A stretch of 64,000 nucleotides of DNA, from the NCBI RefSeq assembly GCF_001294535.1, contig NZ_LGIC01000065.1:186001-250000 (forward strand). Direction: 5' to 3'. The notes beneath the pieces were generated by a model. The model was not told the origin of the DNA and searched no databases. It saw only the letters and a list, made by a program, of their open reading frames with translations. Source of the stretch: Cypionkella psychrotolerans. Lineage in GTDB: Bacteria; Pseudomonadota; Alphaproteobacteria; Rhodobacterales; Rhodobacteraceae. The first letter of the stretch is position 1; every line of letters begins with the position of its first letter. This document shows, in pieces, positions 43,237-51,254 of the stretch. Position numbers and translations under genes: made by a program.

Positions 43237-43707
43237 ATGCTTAAGCATGTATTGCAGATCGGGGGGATGCTGGCGCTGAGTGTCGCTTGGGGCTTGGCGT
43301 TTGGTGCGGCGACAGCGGAATCTGTGCCGGAGTGTGGAGAGCAGGGGGTTATCATGGTGAAGCAACAGGCCCCCGTCGGGCTGCAGTGTCAGTTTGAGGC
43401 TGCTCAACGCCTCGAAGTGCCGGGGTTTTGCGCGCGGCTGCGGGAGGATTTTGCCCGGCAGTCTGGCCGGGCGCTCAGCCCCGAGGCCGCAGCCCCAGAG
43501 GGCGCGCAGGTGCTGGTTGTCACCGTTGCGCCACGCGATGCGCATCGTGCCATGGTGACGCTGGCGGTCGGGCGGCAGGTGCAGGGGCAGTTCGTGGCCT
43601 TTGCGACGCAGCAAATGCGGTTGGGCAGCGTGGATGCGCCGCTGCAGGCCAGCTCGGCGGCGGCTTTGGTCTATCCGCTGGTCAGCCTGCTGGAAACACT
43701 GCGCTGA
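43237..43707 (+). CDS. Hypothetical secreted protein
   Basis: A 156-residue protein, not recognised. The N-terminus (MLKHVLQIGGMLALSVAWGLAFGAATA) is a likely signal peptide. The mature part has three Cys near its start (PECGEQG, LQCQFEAA, FCARL) and then a beta-strand-rich region (QVLVVTVAPRDAHRAMVTLAVGRQVQGQFVAF). A role in periplasm or cell surface is inferred from the signal only. The start was placed at ATG 43237; a TTG at 43204 is less likely. Confidence 0.55.
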   Translation: MLKHVLQIGGMLALSVAWGLAFGAATAESVPECGEQGVIMVKQQAPVGLQCQFEAAQRLEVPGFCARLREDFARQSGRALSPEAAAPEGAQVLVVTVAPRDAHRAMVTLAVGRQVQGQFVAFATQQMRLGSVDAPLQASSAAALVYPLVSLLETLR

Positions 43708-43885
43708 GTTTGTGCCGGATGGCGGCATAGACAGACTGTTTGCCGAATGTTAAAATTTCGAGAATGCCTAAGAAACCCCCGTTTGGGACCATGCTGCTGC
43801 TTGCAACCCAATCCAATCGACCGAGCATTCTGTTCACTGTCGCTCATTTTGCGGGACTTTTCGTGATTAAACGAAGGAGATTCAT

Positions 43886-46348
43886 ATGCCTGCCGCGTCC
43901 CCCCGTCCCTTTTCGATCAGAGATCTGACGACCGACGATGTGTCGATCCAAGCGCTGCCTTTACCGCTGGTGGATGTCGCTGGCAGCAGTGCGACAACCG
44001 CGCGCCTGACACTTGGCACCAGCACTTATGGCTCGGTGGATGCGGCGAATGATCATGACTGGTTTGCGATCACGCTGGTTGCGGGGCAAAGCTATGATTT
44101 CCGGCTGTTGGGGGTGGGGCGCACGCCGTTGCCGGATACCTTTCTGACGCTGCGCAATGCTGGCGGGGCGGCACTGGTGTCAAATGACGATGCCGGTGGC
44201 GAGTTGTCGCTGAACGCGCAGGTGACGTTTACTGCGACGACGACCGGGACGTATTATCTCGATGCCAGCGGTTTTGGCACGGGGTCAGGTGATTTCCTGA
44301 TCTCGGCCGTGCGCCATGAGGCGGCGGGCATGGTGCTGACGGCGGATGAGGTAGCTTGGCAACTGACCAACAATTTTGAGCGGTTTTTTGGTTCAGACTC
44401 GTCAGAGAACGTCACCGCCACCGCCTATGATTTGTCTGGTGGGCGCACGATCACCTATAATGTCACCCAGTTGACGGCGGCTGGCGCGGCATTGGCGGTG
44501 CAGGCTTTGCAGATGTGGTCGGATGTCAGCGGCATCACCTTCGCTGCGACGGCGGGTGCGGCGCAGATGACGTTTGACGATAGCGATGCGGACATTACTG
44601 CTTACAACAACAATGTGACTCTGGCCGATGGCACGATCACCAGCTCGTCGCTGATGATCACCACGGGCTGGCTGACCGAGTTTGGCACCACGCTGGACAG
44701 TTACGCCTTTGAGACCACCATTCACGAATTGGGCCACGCGCTGGGCTTGGGGCATGGCGGCAATTACAATGGCTCGGCCACCTTTGGCACCTCCAATTAC
44801 TATCTGAACGACTCGCAACATCTGTCGATCATGTCCTACATGCAGTCTGACCATGACGAGTTTGCCCGCGATTCGGTGGATTACAACACCTTCGTCAACG
44901 CGCAGTTCCGCTGGGTGCTGACGCCGATGATCGCGGATATTCTGGCGATCGGCAATCTTTATGGGCTGTCCACCACCACCCGCACCGGCAACACCACCTA
45001 TGGCTATAATTCCAACATCGGCAATGCGGCGCTGGATGCGGCGGTGAGTTTGAATGATCCGGCGAATGACAATTATGTCGCCTTCACCATCTTCGACAAT
45101 GGTGGCACCGATACCGTCGATATGTCGGGATTCGCCGACGCGCAGGTGATTGATCTGCGGCAGGGCGCTTCGTCAGACGTGCTAGGCGGGCGGCTGAATA
45201 TGGGCATCGCCTATGGCACGGTGGTGGAGCGGGCGTTTGGTGGCAGCGGCAATGATGCGATTGTGGGCAATGCCAGCAACAACCTGCTGCGCGGCAATAA
45301 TGGCAGCGATATATTGATCGGCGGCAGCGGCAATGACACGTTGGACGGCGGTGCGGGGGCGGATACGCTGAACGGTGGACTGGGCCGGGATGCGATGACG
45401 GGTGGCGCCGCCAACGACACCTATGTTGTCGACAATGCTTTGGACCGTATCAATGAGGTTGCTGGCGGCGGTACGGGCGATCGGGTGACCGCCTCGGTCA
45501 GCTTCAGCCTCGCTTTGGACGATGATATCGAGTTTCTCAGCACCACCAGCGCTGCCGGGACGCAGGCGCTGCATCTGACGGGCAATAATCTGGCGGGTTT
45601 GGGCGGAAATGATCATCTGTTCGGGCTTGGTGGGGCCGATCATCTCGACGGCGGTGCGGGCAATGATACGCTGAGCGGGGGGGCCGGAAACGACTGGTAT
45701 TTTGTCAACACCCAGCAAGACAGCATCATTGAAACCGCCGGGCAGGGCACGGCGGACCGGGTCTGGGCCTCGGCCAGCTTTGCCTTGGCAGTGGATGATG
45801 ACATCGAGATCCTCAGCACGGTCAACGCGGCGCTTTCCACGGTGATCCATCTGACCGGCAATGGTTTGGCGCAGACCATTATCGGCAATAAGGCGGCGAA
45901 CCAGCTGATCGGGCTGGGCGGCAAAGACACGCTGAATGGGATGGAGGGGGCCGATACGCTGAACGGCGGCACCGGCAATGATGTGCTGAACGGCGGGTTG
46001 GACAAGGATCTGTTGATTGGCGGGGCGGATTTTGACACGTTCATCTTTAGTGCCGCCGCGGGGGTTGCGAATTCTGATACGATCAGCGGCTATGTTTCGG
46101 CGCAGGATCGGATTCAGTTGGATGATGCGGTGTTTGGGGTGCTGTCGGTGGGGGCGCTGGCGGCGGTGAATTTCGCGGCGAACCTGACGGGGCTGGCAGT
46201 GCGGGCTTCGGATCGGATCATTTATGAGACCGATACGGGGAATGTGTTTTATGATGCCGATGGATTTGGCGGCGCTGTGGGGTTGGTGTTTGCCAATGTC
46301 GGTGCGAATGTGCTGGGCTTTGGGGTGGGCGAGTTTTCGATTATTTGA
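43886..46348 (+). CDS. RTX serralysin-like zinc metalloprotease
   Basis: An 820-residue secreted protease. After a short N-terminal region comes a pre-peptidase PPC-like beta domain (about 45-145: DWFAITLVAGQSYDFRLLG, GTYYLDASGFG). The metzincin zinc motif HELGHALGLGH lies at about 280-290, with the Met-turn SIMSYMQ about 35 residues on, placing it in the M10B serralysins. From about 450 to 740 there are blocks of GGxGxDxLxGG calcium-binding repeats, and the C-terminus ends in a short hydrophobic stretch as in type I secretion substrates. No signal peptide and no type I exporter genes are nearby. Start ATG at 43886 follows GAAGGAG. Confidence 0.9.
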   Translation: MPAASPRPFSIRDLTTDDVSIQALPLPLVDVAGSSATTARLTLGTSTYGSVDAANDHDWFAITLVAGQSYDFRLLGVGRTPLPDTFLTLRNAGGAALVSNDDAGGELSLNAQVTFTATTTGTYYLDASGFGTGSGDFLISAVRHEAAGMVLTADEVAWQLTNNFERFFGSDSSENVTATAYDLSGGRTITYNVTQLTAAGAALAVQALQMWSDVSGITFAATAGAAQMTFDDSDADITAYNNNVTLADGTITSSSLMITTGWLTEFGTTLDSYAFETTIHELGHALGLGHGGNYNGSATFGTSNYYLNDSQHLSIMSYMQSDHDEFARDSVDYNTFVNAQFRWVLTPMIADILAIGNLYGLSTTTRTGNTTYGYNSNIGNAALDAAVSLNDPANDNYVAFTIFDNGGTDTVDMSGFADAQVIDLRQGASSDVLGGRLNMGIAYGTVVERAFGGSGNDAIVGNASNNLLRGNNGSDILIGGSGNDTLDGGAGADTLNGGLGRDAMTGGAANDTYVVDNALDRINEVAGGGTGDRVTASVSFSLALDDDIEFLSTTSAAGTQALHLTGNNLAGLGGNDHLFGLGGADHLDGGAGNDTLSGGAGNDWYFVNTQQDSIIETAGQGTADRVWASASFALAVDDDIEILSTVNAALSTVIHLTGNGLAQTIIGNKAANQLIGLGGKDTLNGMEGADTLNGGTGNDVLNGGLDKDLLIGGADFDTFIFSAAAGVANSDTISGYVSAQDRIQLDDAVFGVLSVGALAAVNFAANLTGLAVRASDRIIYETDTGNVFYDADGFGGAVGLVFANVGANVLGFGVGEFSII

Positions 46349-46362
46349 TCGGGGTTTGAAGG

Positions 46363-46390
46363 GGGCTGGCCTTTGGGGTCGGCCCTTTTT
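46363..46390 (+). terminator. Terminator after the RTX protease gene
   Basis: GGGCTGGCC (46363-46371) pairs, with two G-T pairs, to GGTCGGCCC (46377-46385), followed by TTTTT. It begins 15 bases after the stop. Confidence 0.7.
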
Positions 46391-46475
46391 AGGTGGTCCC
46401 AACGCGGGACCATTTTTTTATTGAATTTTGTCAGTGGGTTGGAAGGCGGGTTTAAGGATTTCTTAATGTTTTGGC
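46391..46475 (+). repeat. GGTCCC-hairpin intergenic element, copy B (second terminator)
   Basis: TGGTCCC (46394-46400), AACGC, GGGACCA (46406-46412), then seven T: a second terminator right after the first. It continues like copy A with CAGTGGGTTGG and TTTAAGGATTTCTTAATG, which contains TTAA-N7-TTAA, the spacing of CtrA-type sites. Confidence 0.65.
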
Positions 46476-46501
46476 GCGGCGCGGGTGGCGGCTGCTGGAT
46501 G

Positions 46502-46530
46502 CTCCGCAGGGAGTATTTTGAAAAGAGTAA
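46502..46530 (+). repeat. GGGAGTATTT-type repeat
   Basis: GCTCCGCAGGGAGTATTTTG and the following AAAGAG match the repeat at 30759-30790. It lies 27 bases after the GGTCCC element; the same order of the two elements is seen at 2080-2257. Confidence 0.6.
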
Positions 46531-46571
46531 TTTGGGAGAGATGTCGCGGTCGGCTCGCGCTGGCTTTTGGG

Positions 46572-47963
46572 TCAACGCCAGAGATTGCCGAGCCAGTCCG
46601 TGAGCGGTTTGGCGTTGATGGGCTTTGTCGTGTCGACCTCGATGCGGGGGGCGAGGCCTGTGGGTTTGGCGCCTTGGGCGAGTGTGACCAGTTCGGGGAC
46701 ATAATCGCCGCCGGGATGACCTGCGGGGCGGCTGCCCAGACGGGCGGTGTAGCGCGCACCGATGGTCTCGGGCGGGGCGTGGCACCAGATCTCGGCGATC
46801 TCGGTGAGGCCTGCGCGTTGGATATGGGCTTGCAGAGTCTCGATGGGTTGGAAGCCGAACCACGCGTCGATGATTACGGTGGTGTTGGCGGGGGCGTCAG
46901 CGATCAGATCGAAGATGGCGGCGTAAGAGGCACGGCCCAGAGTGCGGTTGAACAGGCGATCGCCGGGCGGCAGGATGGTGAGGAACGGGTTCTTGACGGT
47001 GTCTAGCGCGAGGATTGGCCAGCCTGTGGCATCGGACAAAGCGCGGGCAACGCCGGATTTACCGGAAGCTGGAACGCCGTTGACGAAGACCGCGCGTTTG
47101 TGGGGGCGGTTTTTGAGCGCGGTGGTGGCCGCGCCGATCACGCCTGCATCGTCGCCTAAGCTGGCGGCGAGGACGGCGGCTTTGAACCATGAGTCGCGCG
47201 CCGGGAATTGCGCGAGGGCGGCGTGGGCGGGGGTCCCGGCACCGCCGCCGATCAACACGCAATCGGGGTTGAGGGTGGCGATGAGCGTGTCGATGGCGGC
47301 GCGCAGCGGTGCGGCCCAAGCGTGGATCACGGCGCGGGCGTTGGGGTCGGAGCGGGTGAGCAGATCTTCGGCGCGGGTGTCGGGTGGCAAGCCTGCTTCG
47401 GCCAGATGCACGCCGAAGGCGGTTCCGGAACTGGTGGTTTCCACGCAGCCGATCTTGCCGCAGACGCATTTGCGCCCTTGGGGATCAATGCCGATATGGC
47501 CGAGTTGGCCCGCCGCGCCGCGTCCGCGCAGAACTTGGCCTTGGTCGAGAATCGCGCCGCCGATGCCGGTGCCGATGGTCAGCATCACGACGTTTTGCTG
47601 GCCTTGCGCCGCGCCATAGGCGGCCTCACCGAGCAGGGCCATTGTGGCATCGTTTTCCAGCGCGACGGGCAGGGCAGTGGCGGATTCGATGTGGCCCACG
47701 AAGTCGAAACCCGAAAGGTCGACATAGCCGCCGGACAGCACGCGGCCAGTGGCGGCGTGGACTTGACCGGGGACGCCTATGCCGATGGCGGTGACGGCCT
47801 CGTTGCGCACCTTGGCCACCAACTCGAGTACGCGGGCGGTGACTTCAGCCGGGTCGCGGGCGCTGTCGGCGCTGGCGCGGGCCTCGATCACGCCGCCCGT
47901 CACACGGGCGGCGCGGAGGCGGGTGCCGCCAATGTCGATGCCAATGGCGGTTCCCGTTGTCAT
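46572..47963 (-). CDS. ROK-family kinase fused to a P-loop kinase domain
   Basis: A 463-residue two-domain protein. Residues 1 to about 295 form a ROK sugar kinase: GIDIGGTRLRAARV (ATP phosphate loop), GVPGQV, GTGIGGAIL, and the zinc site GHIGIDPQGRKCVCGKIGCVE. From about 300 to the end comes a second nucleotide-binding domain with Walker A VNGVPASGKSGVARAL, LALDTVKNPF and IDAWFGF, like gluconokinase/shikimate-kinase-type P-loop enzymes. The fusion is unusual; the two halves may phosphorylate sugar intermediates at two positions. It is two bases after the aldolase gene on the same strand. Substrates unknown. Confidence 0.82.
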   Translation of the reverse strand: MTTGTAIGIDIGGTRLRAARVTGGVIEARASADSARDPAEVTARVLELVAKVRNEAVTAIGIGVPGQVHAATGRVLSGGYVDLSGFDFVGHIESATALPVALENDATMALLGEAAYGAAQGQQNVVMLTIGTGIGGAILDQGQVLRGRGAAGQLGHIGIDPQGRKCVCGKIGCVETTSSGTAFGVHLAEAGLPPDTRAEDLLTRSDPNARAVIHAWAAPLRAAIDTLIATLNPDCVLIGGGAGTPAHAALAQFPARDSWFKAAVLAASLGDDAGVIGAATTALKNRPHKRAVFVNGVPASGKSGVARALSDATGWPILALDTVKNPFLTILPPGDRLFNRTLGRASYAAIFDLIADAPANTTVIIDAWFGFQPIETLQAHIQRAGLTEIAEIWCHAPPETIGARYTARLGSRPAGHPGGDYVPELVTLAQGAKPTGLAPRIEVDTTKPINAKPLTDWLGNLWR

Positions 47964-47965
47964 GT

Positions 47966-48877
47966 TTAGGCCTTGAAATGTTTCGCGATAACCGCTTGGA
48001 TTTCGCGCAGGCGGGGGACGGCGATGGTTTCCAACCGGGTCTTGGTGACGGCGCGGTCCAGCGAAATGCAGTCTTTCCACAGCGAGCGGCCAGCGATCAC
48101 GCCAGAGGCTCCGTTCGCCATCGAAATCTCGACTTGGCCGAGGAAGGTGGCGTGATCGACGCCTGCGGACAGCACGGCCCACGGCACAGTGCCGCACATT
48201 TTGGTGATGTTGGCGCAGGCTTCGGGGGTGCCCGGATAGGGGATTTTCAGTACTTTCGAGCCTGCATCAAGGCAGAGCTTTGAGCCGCCTTCGATCAGTT
48301 CGGGGATCTTGGCGGCGTAAGCCTCGGGCGATTCGCCGGGCAAAGCATAGGTCAGGAATTCGACCACCAACAGCAGGTCTTCGGCGGCGAAATCGGCGAT
48401 GGATTCGCGCAGGGTTGCCATGTTGGTGGTGTTCGCCGCAGGGGTATCCGAGCGCAGGTAGATCATGATTTTCGCGCCAGTGCCGCCGAATTCGCGGACC
48501 CGGCGGGCATTGATGCCTTCGACCATGTTGGAGATCCGGTAGCCCTCGGGGGTGAGATCAAACCCCGACGCGTCTAGGCCGATCAAGAGGCCTGTCGAGC
48601 GGTGGATGGCGCCTTCATCGACCATTGCGGGCACCGCGCAAAGCGGATCGACCAGCACGCAGCCAGCTTGGCGGGCAAGATAGGCGGTGATGTCCATCTT
48701 GGTTTCGCCCAAGGTGGCGTTGGAAATCGCAGCCTGTTCCTCGGCGGTTTTCGCCAAAAGCGTGCGCATGCCGCCGCGTTGATCGCAGGCGATCACCATC
48801 ATCGCGCCATCGTCGCCGCAGATTTGTTGATAGCCGCGGCGTTCGGCGGTTGTCATGCTAGACATCGGGGCAGCCAT
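47966..48877 (-). CDS. Class I aldolase, LacD/YihT family
   Basis: A 303-residue (alpha/beta)8 aldolase. VIACDQRGGMR near the N-terminus, the Schiff-base Lys in SKVLKIPYPG and the phosphate-binding end PWAVLSAGVDHATF with ASGVIAGRSLWKDC fit the tagatose-bisphosphate / sulfofructose-phosphate aldolase family (LacD, YihT). In this gene context cleavage of a ketose 1,6-bisphosphate into dihydroxyacetone phosphate and an aldehyde is most likely. Start at 48877 follows GGAGACT. Divergent from the SorC regulator; the ROK fusion gene follows. Confidence 0.82.
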   Translation of the reverse strand: MAAPMSSMTTAERRGYQQICGDDGAMMVIACDQRGGMRTLLAKTAEEQAAISNATLGETKMDITAYLARQAGCVLVDPLCAVPAMVDEGAIHRSTGLLIGLDASGFDLTPEGYRISNMVEGINARRVREFGGTGAKIMIYLRSDTPAANTTNMATLRESIADFAAEDLLLVVEFLTYALPGESPEAYAAKIPELIEGGSKLCLDAGSKVLKIPYPGTPEACANITKMCGTVPWAVLSAGVDHATFLGQVEISMANGASGVIAGRSLWKDCISLDRAVTKTRLETIAVPRLREIQAVIAKHFKA

Positions 48878-48975
48878 CGGGAGTCTCCAGATATTTGGCG
48901 CGGCGCGGCGGTGACGAAGATGCCAGTTGCCTGAACGCGGATATTGCGGGATAAGCTTGATCTGCGAAACGTGTA

Positions 48976-49004
48976 ACACCTTGCAGAAAGGAATTGCAAC
49001 CTGT
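48976..49004. promoter_or_regulatory. Dyad ACACCTTGCA-N9-TGCAACCTGT before the SorC gene
   Basis: ACACCTTGCA (48976-48985) and TGCAACCTGT (48995-49004) are inverted repeats matching at 8 of 10 positions. The half CTTGCAGAAA recurs as CTTGCAGCAA at 49998-50007 before the transporter operon. Candidate SorC operators. Confidence 0.4.
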
Positions 49005-49042
49005 CAATTTCCAGCGGAGCCGTCATCGGTGAAAACCGAGCC

Positions 49043-49951
49043 ATGCTGCACACCGTCGCCAAGCTGCATTACGAGGGGGATCTGAGCCAAGTTCAGATCG
49101 CCAAGCAGTTGGGGCTGTCGACGGCCACGATCTCGCGCCTGCTGCAACGGGCGCGGGCCGAGGGAATCGTGCGCATTGAGGTGCGGGATATTCACGCGCC
49201 GGATGCGTTGGGCGGGATGCTGGCGGAACGCTTGGGGTTGCGCGCCGTGGTGGCGGTGGATGCGCCGGTGGCGGCGGGGGTGCAGGCTTTGGCCGGGCCA
49301 TTGTCGCGGATGGTGGGAGCGCAGGGGCTGGGGCAAAGCTCGGTGCTGATGGTGGGCTGGGGGCGGACGGTCTCGGCGATCATCGACGGCGGGTTGCCCA
49401 GTTTGCCGGGGGTGGCGGTGGTGCCGTCGACAGGCGGGATGAGCCAGCACGCCCAGCATTTCCAGAGCAATGAGTTTTCGCGCCGGGCTGCCGAAGTGAC
49501 GGGTGGCGTGCCGCATTTTATCCATGCGCCGTATTTGCCTGCGCCTGAGGCGTTGGATTTTTTCCTCGCCGAGCCTGCGGTGCAGACTGCGGTGGCGCTG
49601 TGGGACCGGATTGACGTGGCAGTGGTGGGGGTTGGTCTGCCTTACGGCTTGGATCGACCGACGCAAGGGGCGACCGATGTGGGCGACCCGGATCTGGCCG
49701 AGGCGGCGGGCGATGTGGTGCGGCATTATTTTGATGCGCAGGGCAAGGTCATTCAGTGGCGCGGCGAGGGTGCGATGATCGCGGTGTCTTGTGCGCAGTT
49801 GCGCCGTGCGCCTTTGGTGATTGGCGTGGCTGTGGGCGAGGCGAAAGTGCCTTCTATCATTGGGGCGGCACGGGCGGGGCTGATCTCGGGCTTGCTGACC
49901 GATACCCGGACAGCGGAGGCGGTTCTGGATGCTTTGGCGCGGCGGGATTAG
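49043..49951 (+). CDS. SorC/DeoR-type sugar-binding transcriptional regulator
   Basis: A 302-residue SorC-family regulator. The N-terminal HTH is LHYEGDLSQVQIAKQLGLSTATISRLLQRARAEGIVRIEV, and the rest is the NagB-like effector domain (VGWGRTVSAIIDG, VVPSTGGM, FIHAPYLPAP, VGVGLP, GDVVRHYFDAQG). Such regulators bind phosphorylated sugars. The ATG at 49043 leaves only about seven residues before the HTH, shorter than usual, but no other in-frame start was found. It lies between the aldolase/ROK pair and the sugar transporter operon and likely controls both. Confidence 0.88.
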   Translation: MLHTVAKLHYEGDLSQVQIAKQLGLSTATISRLLQRARAEGIVRIEVRDIHAPDALGGMLAERLGLRAVVAVDAPVAAGVQALAGPLSRMVGAQGLGQSSVLMVGWGRTVSAIIDGGLPSLPGVAVVPSTGGMSQHAQHFQSNEFSRRAAEVTGGVPHFIHAPYLPAPEALDFFLAEPAVQTAVALWDRIDVAVVGVGLPYGLDRPTQGATDVGDPDLAEAAGDVVRHYFDAQGKVIQWRGEGAMIAVSCAQLRRAPLVIGVAVGEAKVPSIIGAARAGLISGLLTDTRTAEAVLDALARRD

Positions 49952-50017
49952 GGCCGCGATTCTGGGTTTGGCTGGAGTCGGTAAAGCAAAGAAAATACTT
50001 GCAGCAAAATATTTCTC

Positions 50018-50046
50018 TTGACGAAGCCGGATGAACGACGTGTTAT
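50018..50046 (+). promoter_or_regulatory. Predicted sigma-70 promoter of the sugar transporter operon
   Basis: TTGACG (50018-50023), a 17-bp spacer and TGTTAT (50041-50046). It lies about 90 bases before the binding-protein gene and just after the CTTGCAGCAA half-site at 49998, so regulator binding would cover it. Confidence 0.5.
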
Positions 50047-50138
50047 CCGGGGCATTGGCGGCGCTCGTGTTGCGTGAAACAGCCAACTGCTCTGCCACTT
50101 GAGGAGGTGGCCCGGCGGGTATTCAGGGAGGAATATGA

Positions 50139-51122
50139 ATGAAACGTCGTAGTTTTCTGGGCGCGGCTTCGGCATTGGCGCTGACATTTTCGATCGCCAG
50201 TTCGGCGGTTGCGGAAGATAAGAAATACACCATCGCGCTGGTTCCGGGTCTGACCACCGATGCGTTCTATATTACCATGCAAAAGGGTGCGCAGGCGGCG
50301 GCGGATGCTTTGGGCGTCGAGCTGGTGTTCCAGGGTGCTCCGGACTTCAACCCGGTGACGCAGGTTCCTGTGCTGGACGCGGTGATTGCGCGTGGCCCCG
50401 ATGCGATTCTGATCGCGCCGACCGACAAGGTGCAGCTGATTGAGCCGCTGAAAAAGGCCAATGACGCGGGGATTCCGGTGATCACGGTCGATACGTTCAT
50501 CGGCACTGGCATTTATCAGACCGGGGCGGGCGATGGCGATTTCCCGCTGTCTTACATTGCTTCGGATAACGTGCTGGGTGGCCGGATGGCGGCGCGGGCC
50601 TTGGCCAATGCGATTGGCGGCGAGGGCAAGGTGTTCGTCTCTAACGTCAAGCCGGGGATTTCCACCACCGATCAGCGTGAAGAAGGTTTCAAGGCCGAAA
50701 TGGCCGAGAATTTCCCGAAAGTCACCGTGCTGGAAACCCAGTTCAACGAGGATGACGCCAACAAAGCCGCCTCGCAGCTGCAAGGCGTGTTCGCGCGCGA
50801 TCCGGATCTGAAGGGCGTGTTCGGGGCCAACCTGTTCTCGGCTTTGGGCGCAGGCACCGGGGTTCAGCAAGCGGGCCAGACCGGCAATATCAAGGTCGTG
50901 GCGTTTGACGCACCGGGCTCGATTGTCGACAACATCAAGTCGGGTCTGGTGGACGTGGCCATCGCGCAGCATCCGGCAGAGATCGGCTATTACGGCGTGG
51001 TTTCGGCCTATGCCCATCTGACCGGCCATTCGATCCCGGTGTCGATTGGCACTGGTTTCACCATCATGGACAAGTCGAACATCGACGACCCGGAAGTGGC
51101 GAAATACATCTACTCTGAGTGA
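50139..51122 (+). CDS. Ribose-type sugar ABC substrate-binding protein
   Basis: A 327-residue periplasmic binding protein of the RbsB class (Peripla_BP_4). The signal peptide MKRRSFLGAASALALTFSIA has twin Arg followed by S-F-L, so export by the Tat route is possible, though Sec cannot be ruled out. Mature segments YTIALVPGLTTDAFYITMQKGAQAAA, DAILIAPTD and VITVDTFIG fit sugar binding, and FDAPGSIVDNIKSGLVDVAIAQHP is the usual C-terminal lobe. The ATG at 50139 follows GGGAGGAA. First gene of an eight-gene operon. Confidence 0.92.
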   Translation: MKRRSFLGAASALALTFSIASSAVAEDKKYTIALVPGLTTDAFYITMQKGAQAAADALGVELVFQGAPDFNPVTQVPVLDAVIARGPDAILIAPTDKVQLIEPLKKANDAGIPVITVDTFIGTGIYQTGAGDGDFPLSYIASDNVLGGRMAARALANAIGGEGKVFVSNVKPGISTTDQREEGFKAEMAENFPKVTVLETQFNEDDANKAASQLQGVFARDPDLKGVFGANLFSALGAGTGVQQAGQTGNIKVVAFDAPGSIVDNIKSGLVDVAIAQHPAEIGYYGVVSAYAHLTGHSIPVSIGTGFTIMDKSNIDDPEVAKYIYSE

Positions 51123-51129
51123 GCGATTT

Positions 51130-51158
51130 TGGGGGAGGGCAGAACCCTCCCCCATTTT
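51130..51158 (+). terminator. Attenuating hairpin after the binding-protein gene
   Basis: TGGGGGAGGG (51130-51139), CAGAA, CCCTCCCCCA (51145-51154), then TTTT: a partial terminator seven bases after the stop. As in the other ABC operon, it probably sets a high ratio of binding protein to permease. Confidence 0.75.
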
Positions 51159-51254
51159 ACCTGCCCAAGTTTACAGACCCAAGACGGCCCCTCAAGCTGG
51201 GTGCCTTGGTGTTGCGCGGGCCGCCATAGGTCTGCCCAAGTTTAGGAATTTCAC

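Noticed and set aside
43720-43885. A third GACnGTC-type quorum-sensing site upstream of the RTX protease
   Set aside because: Only a CACTGTCGC half was found near 43838-43846 with no symmetric partner, so a link to quorum sensing is not supported.
50043-50108. Possible tRNA-like fold before the sugar-binding protein gene
   Set aside because: GC-rich pairing is possible, but there is no T-loop GGTTCRA or acceptor pairing; it is most likely the 5' leader of the operon.
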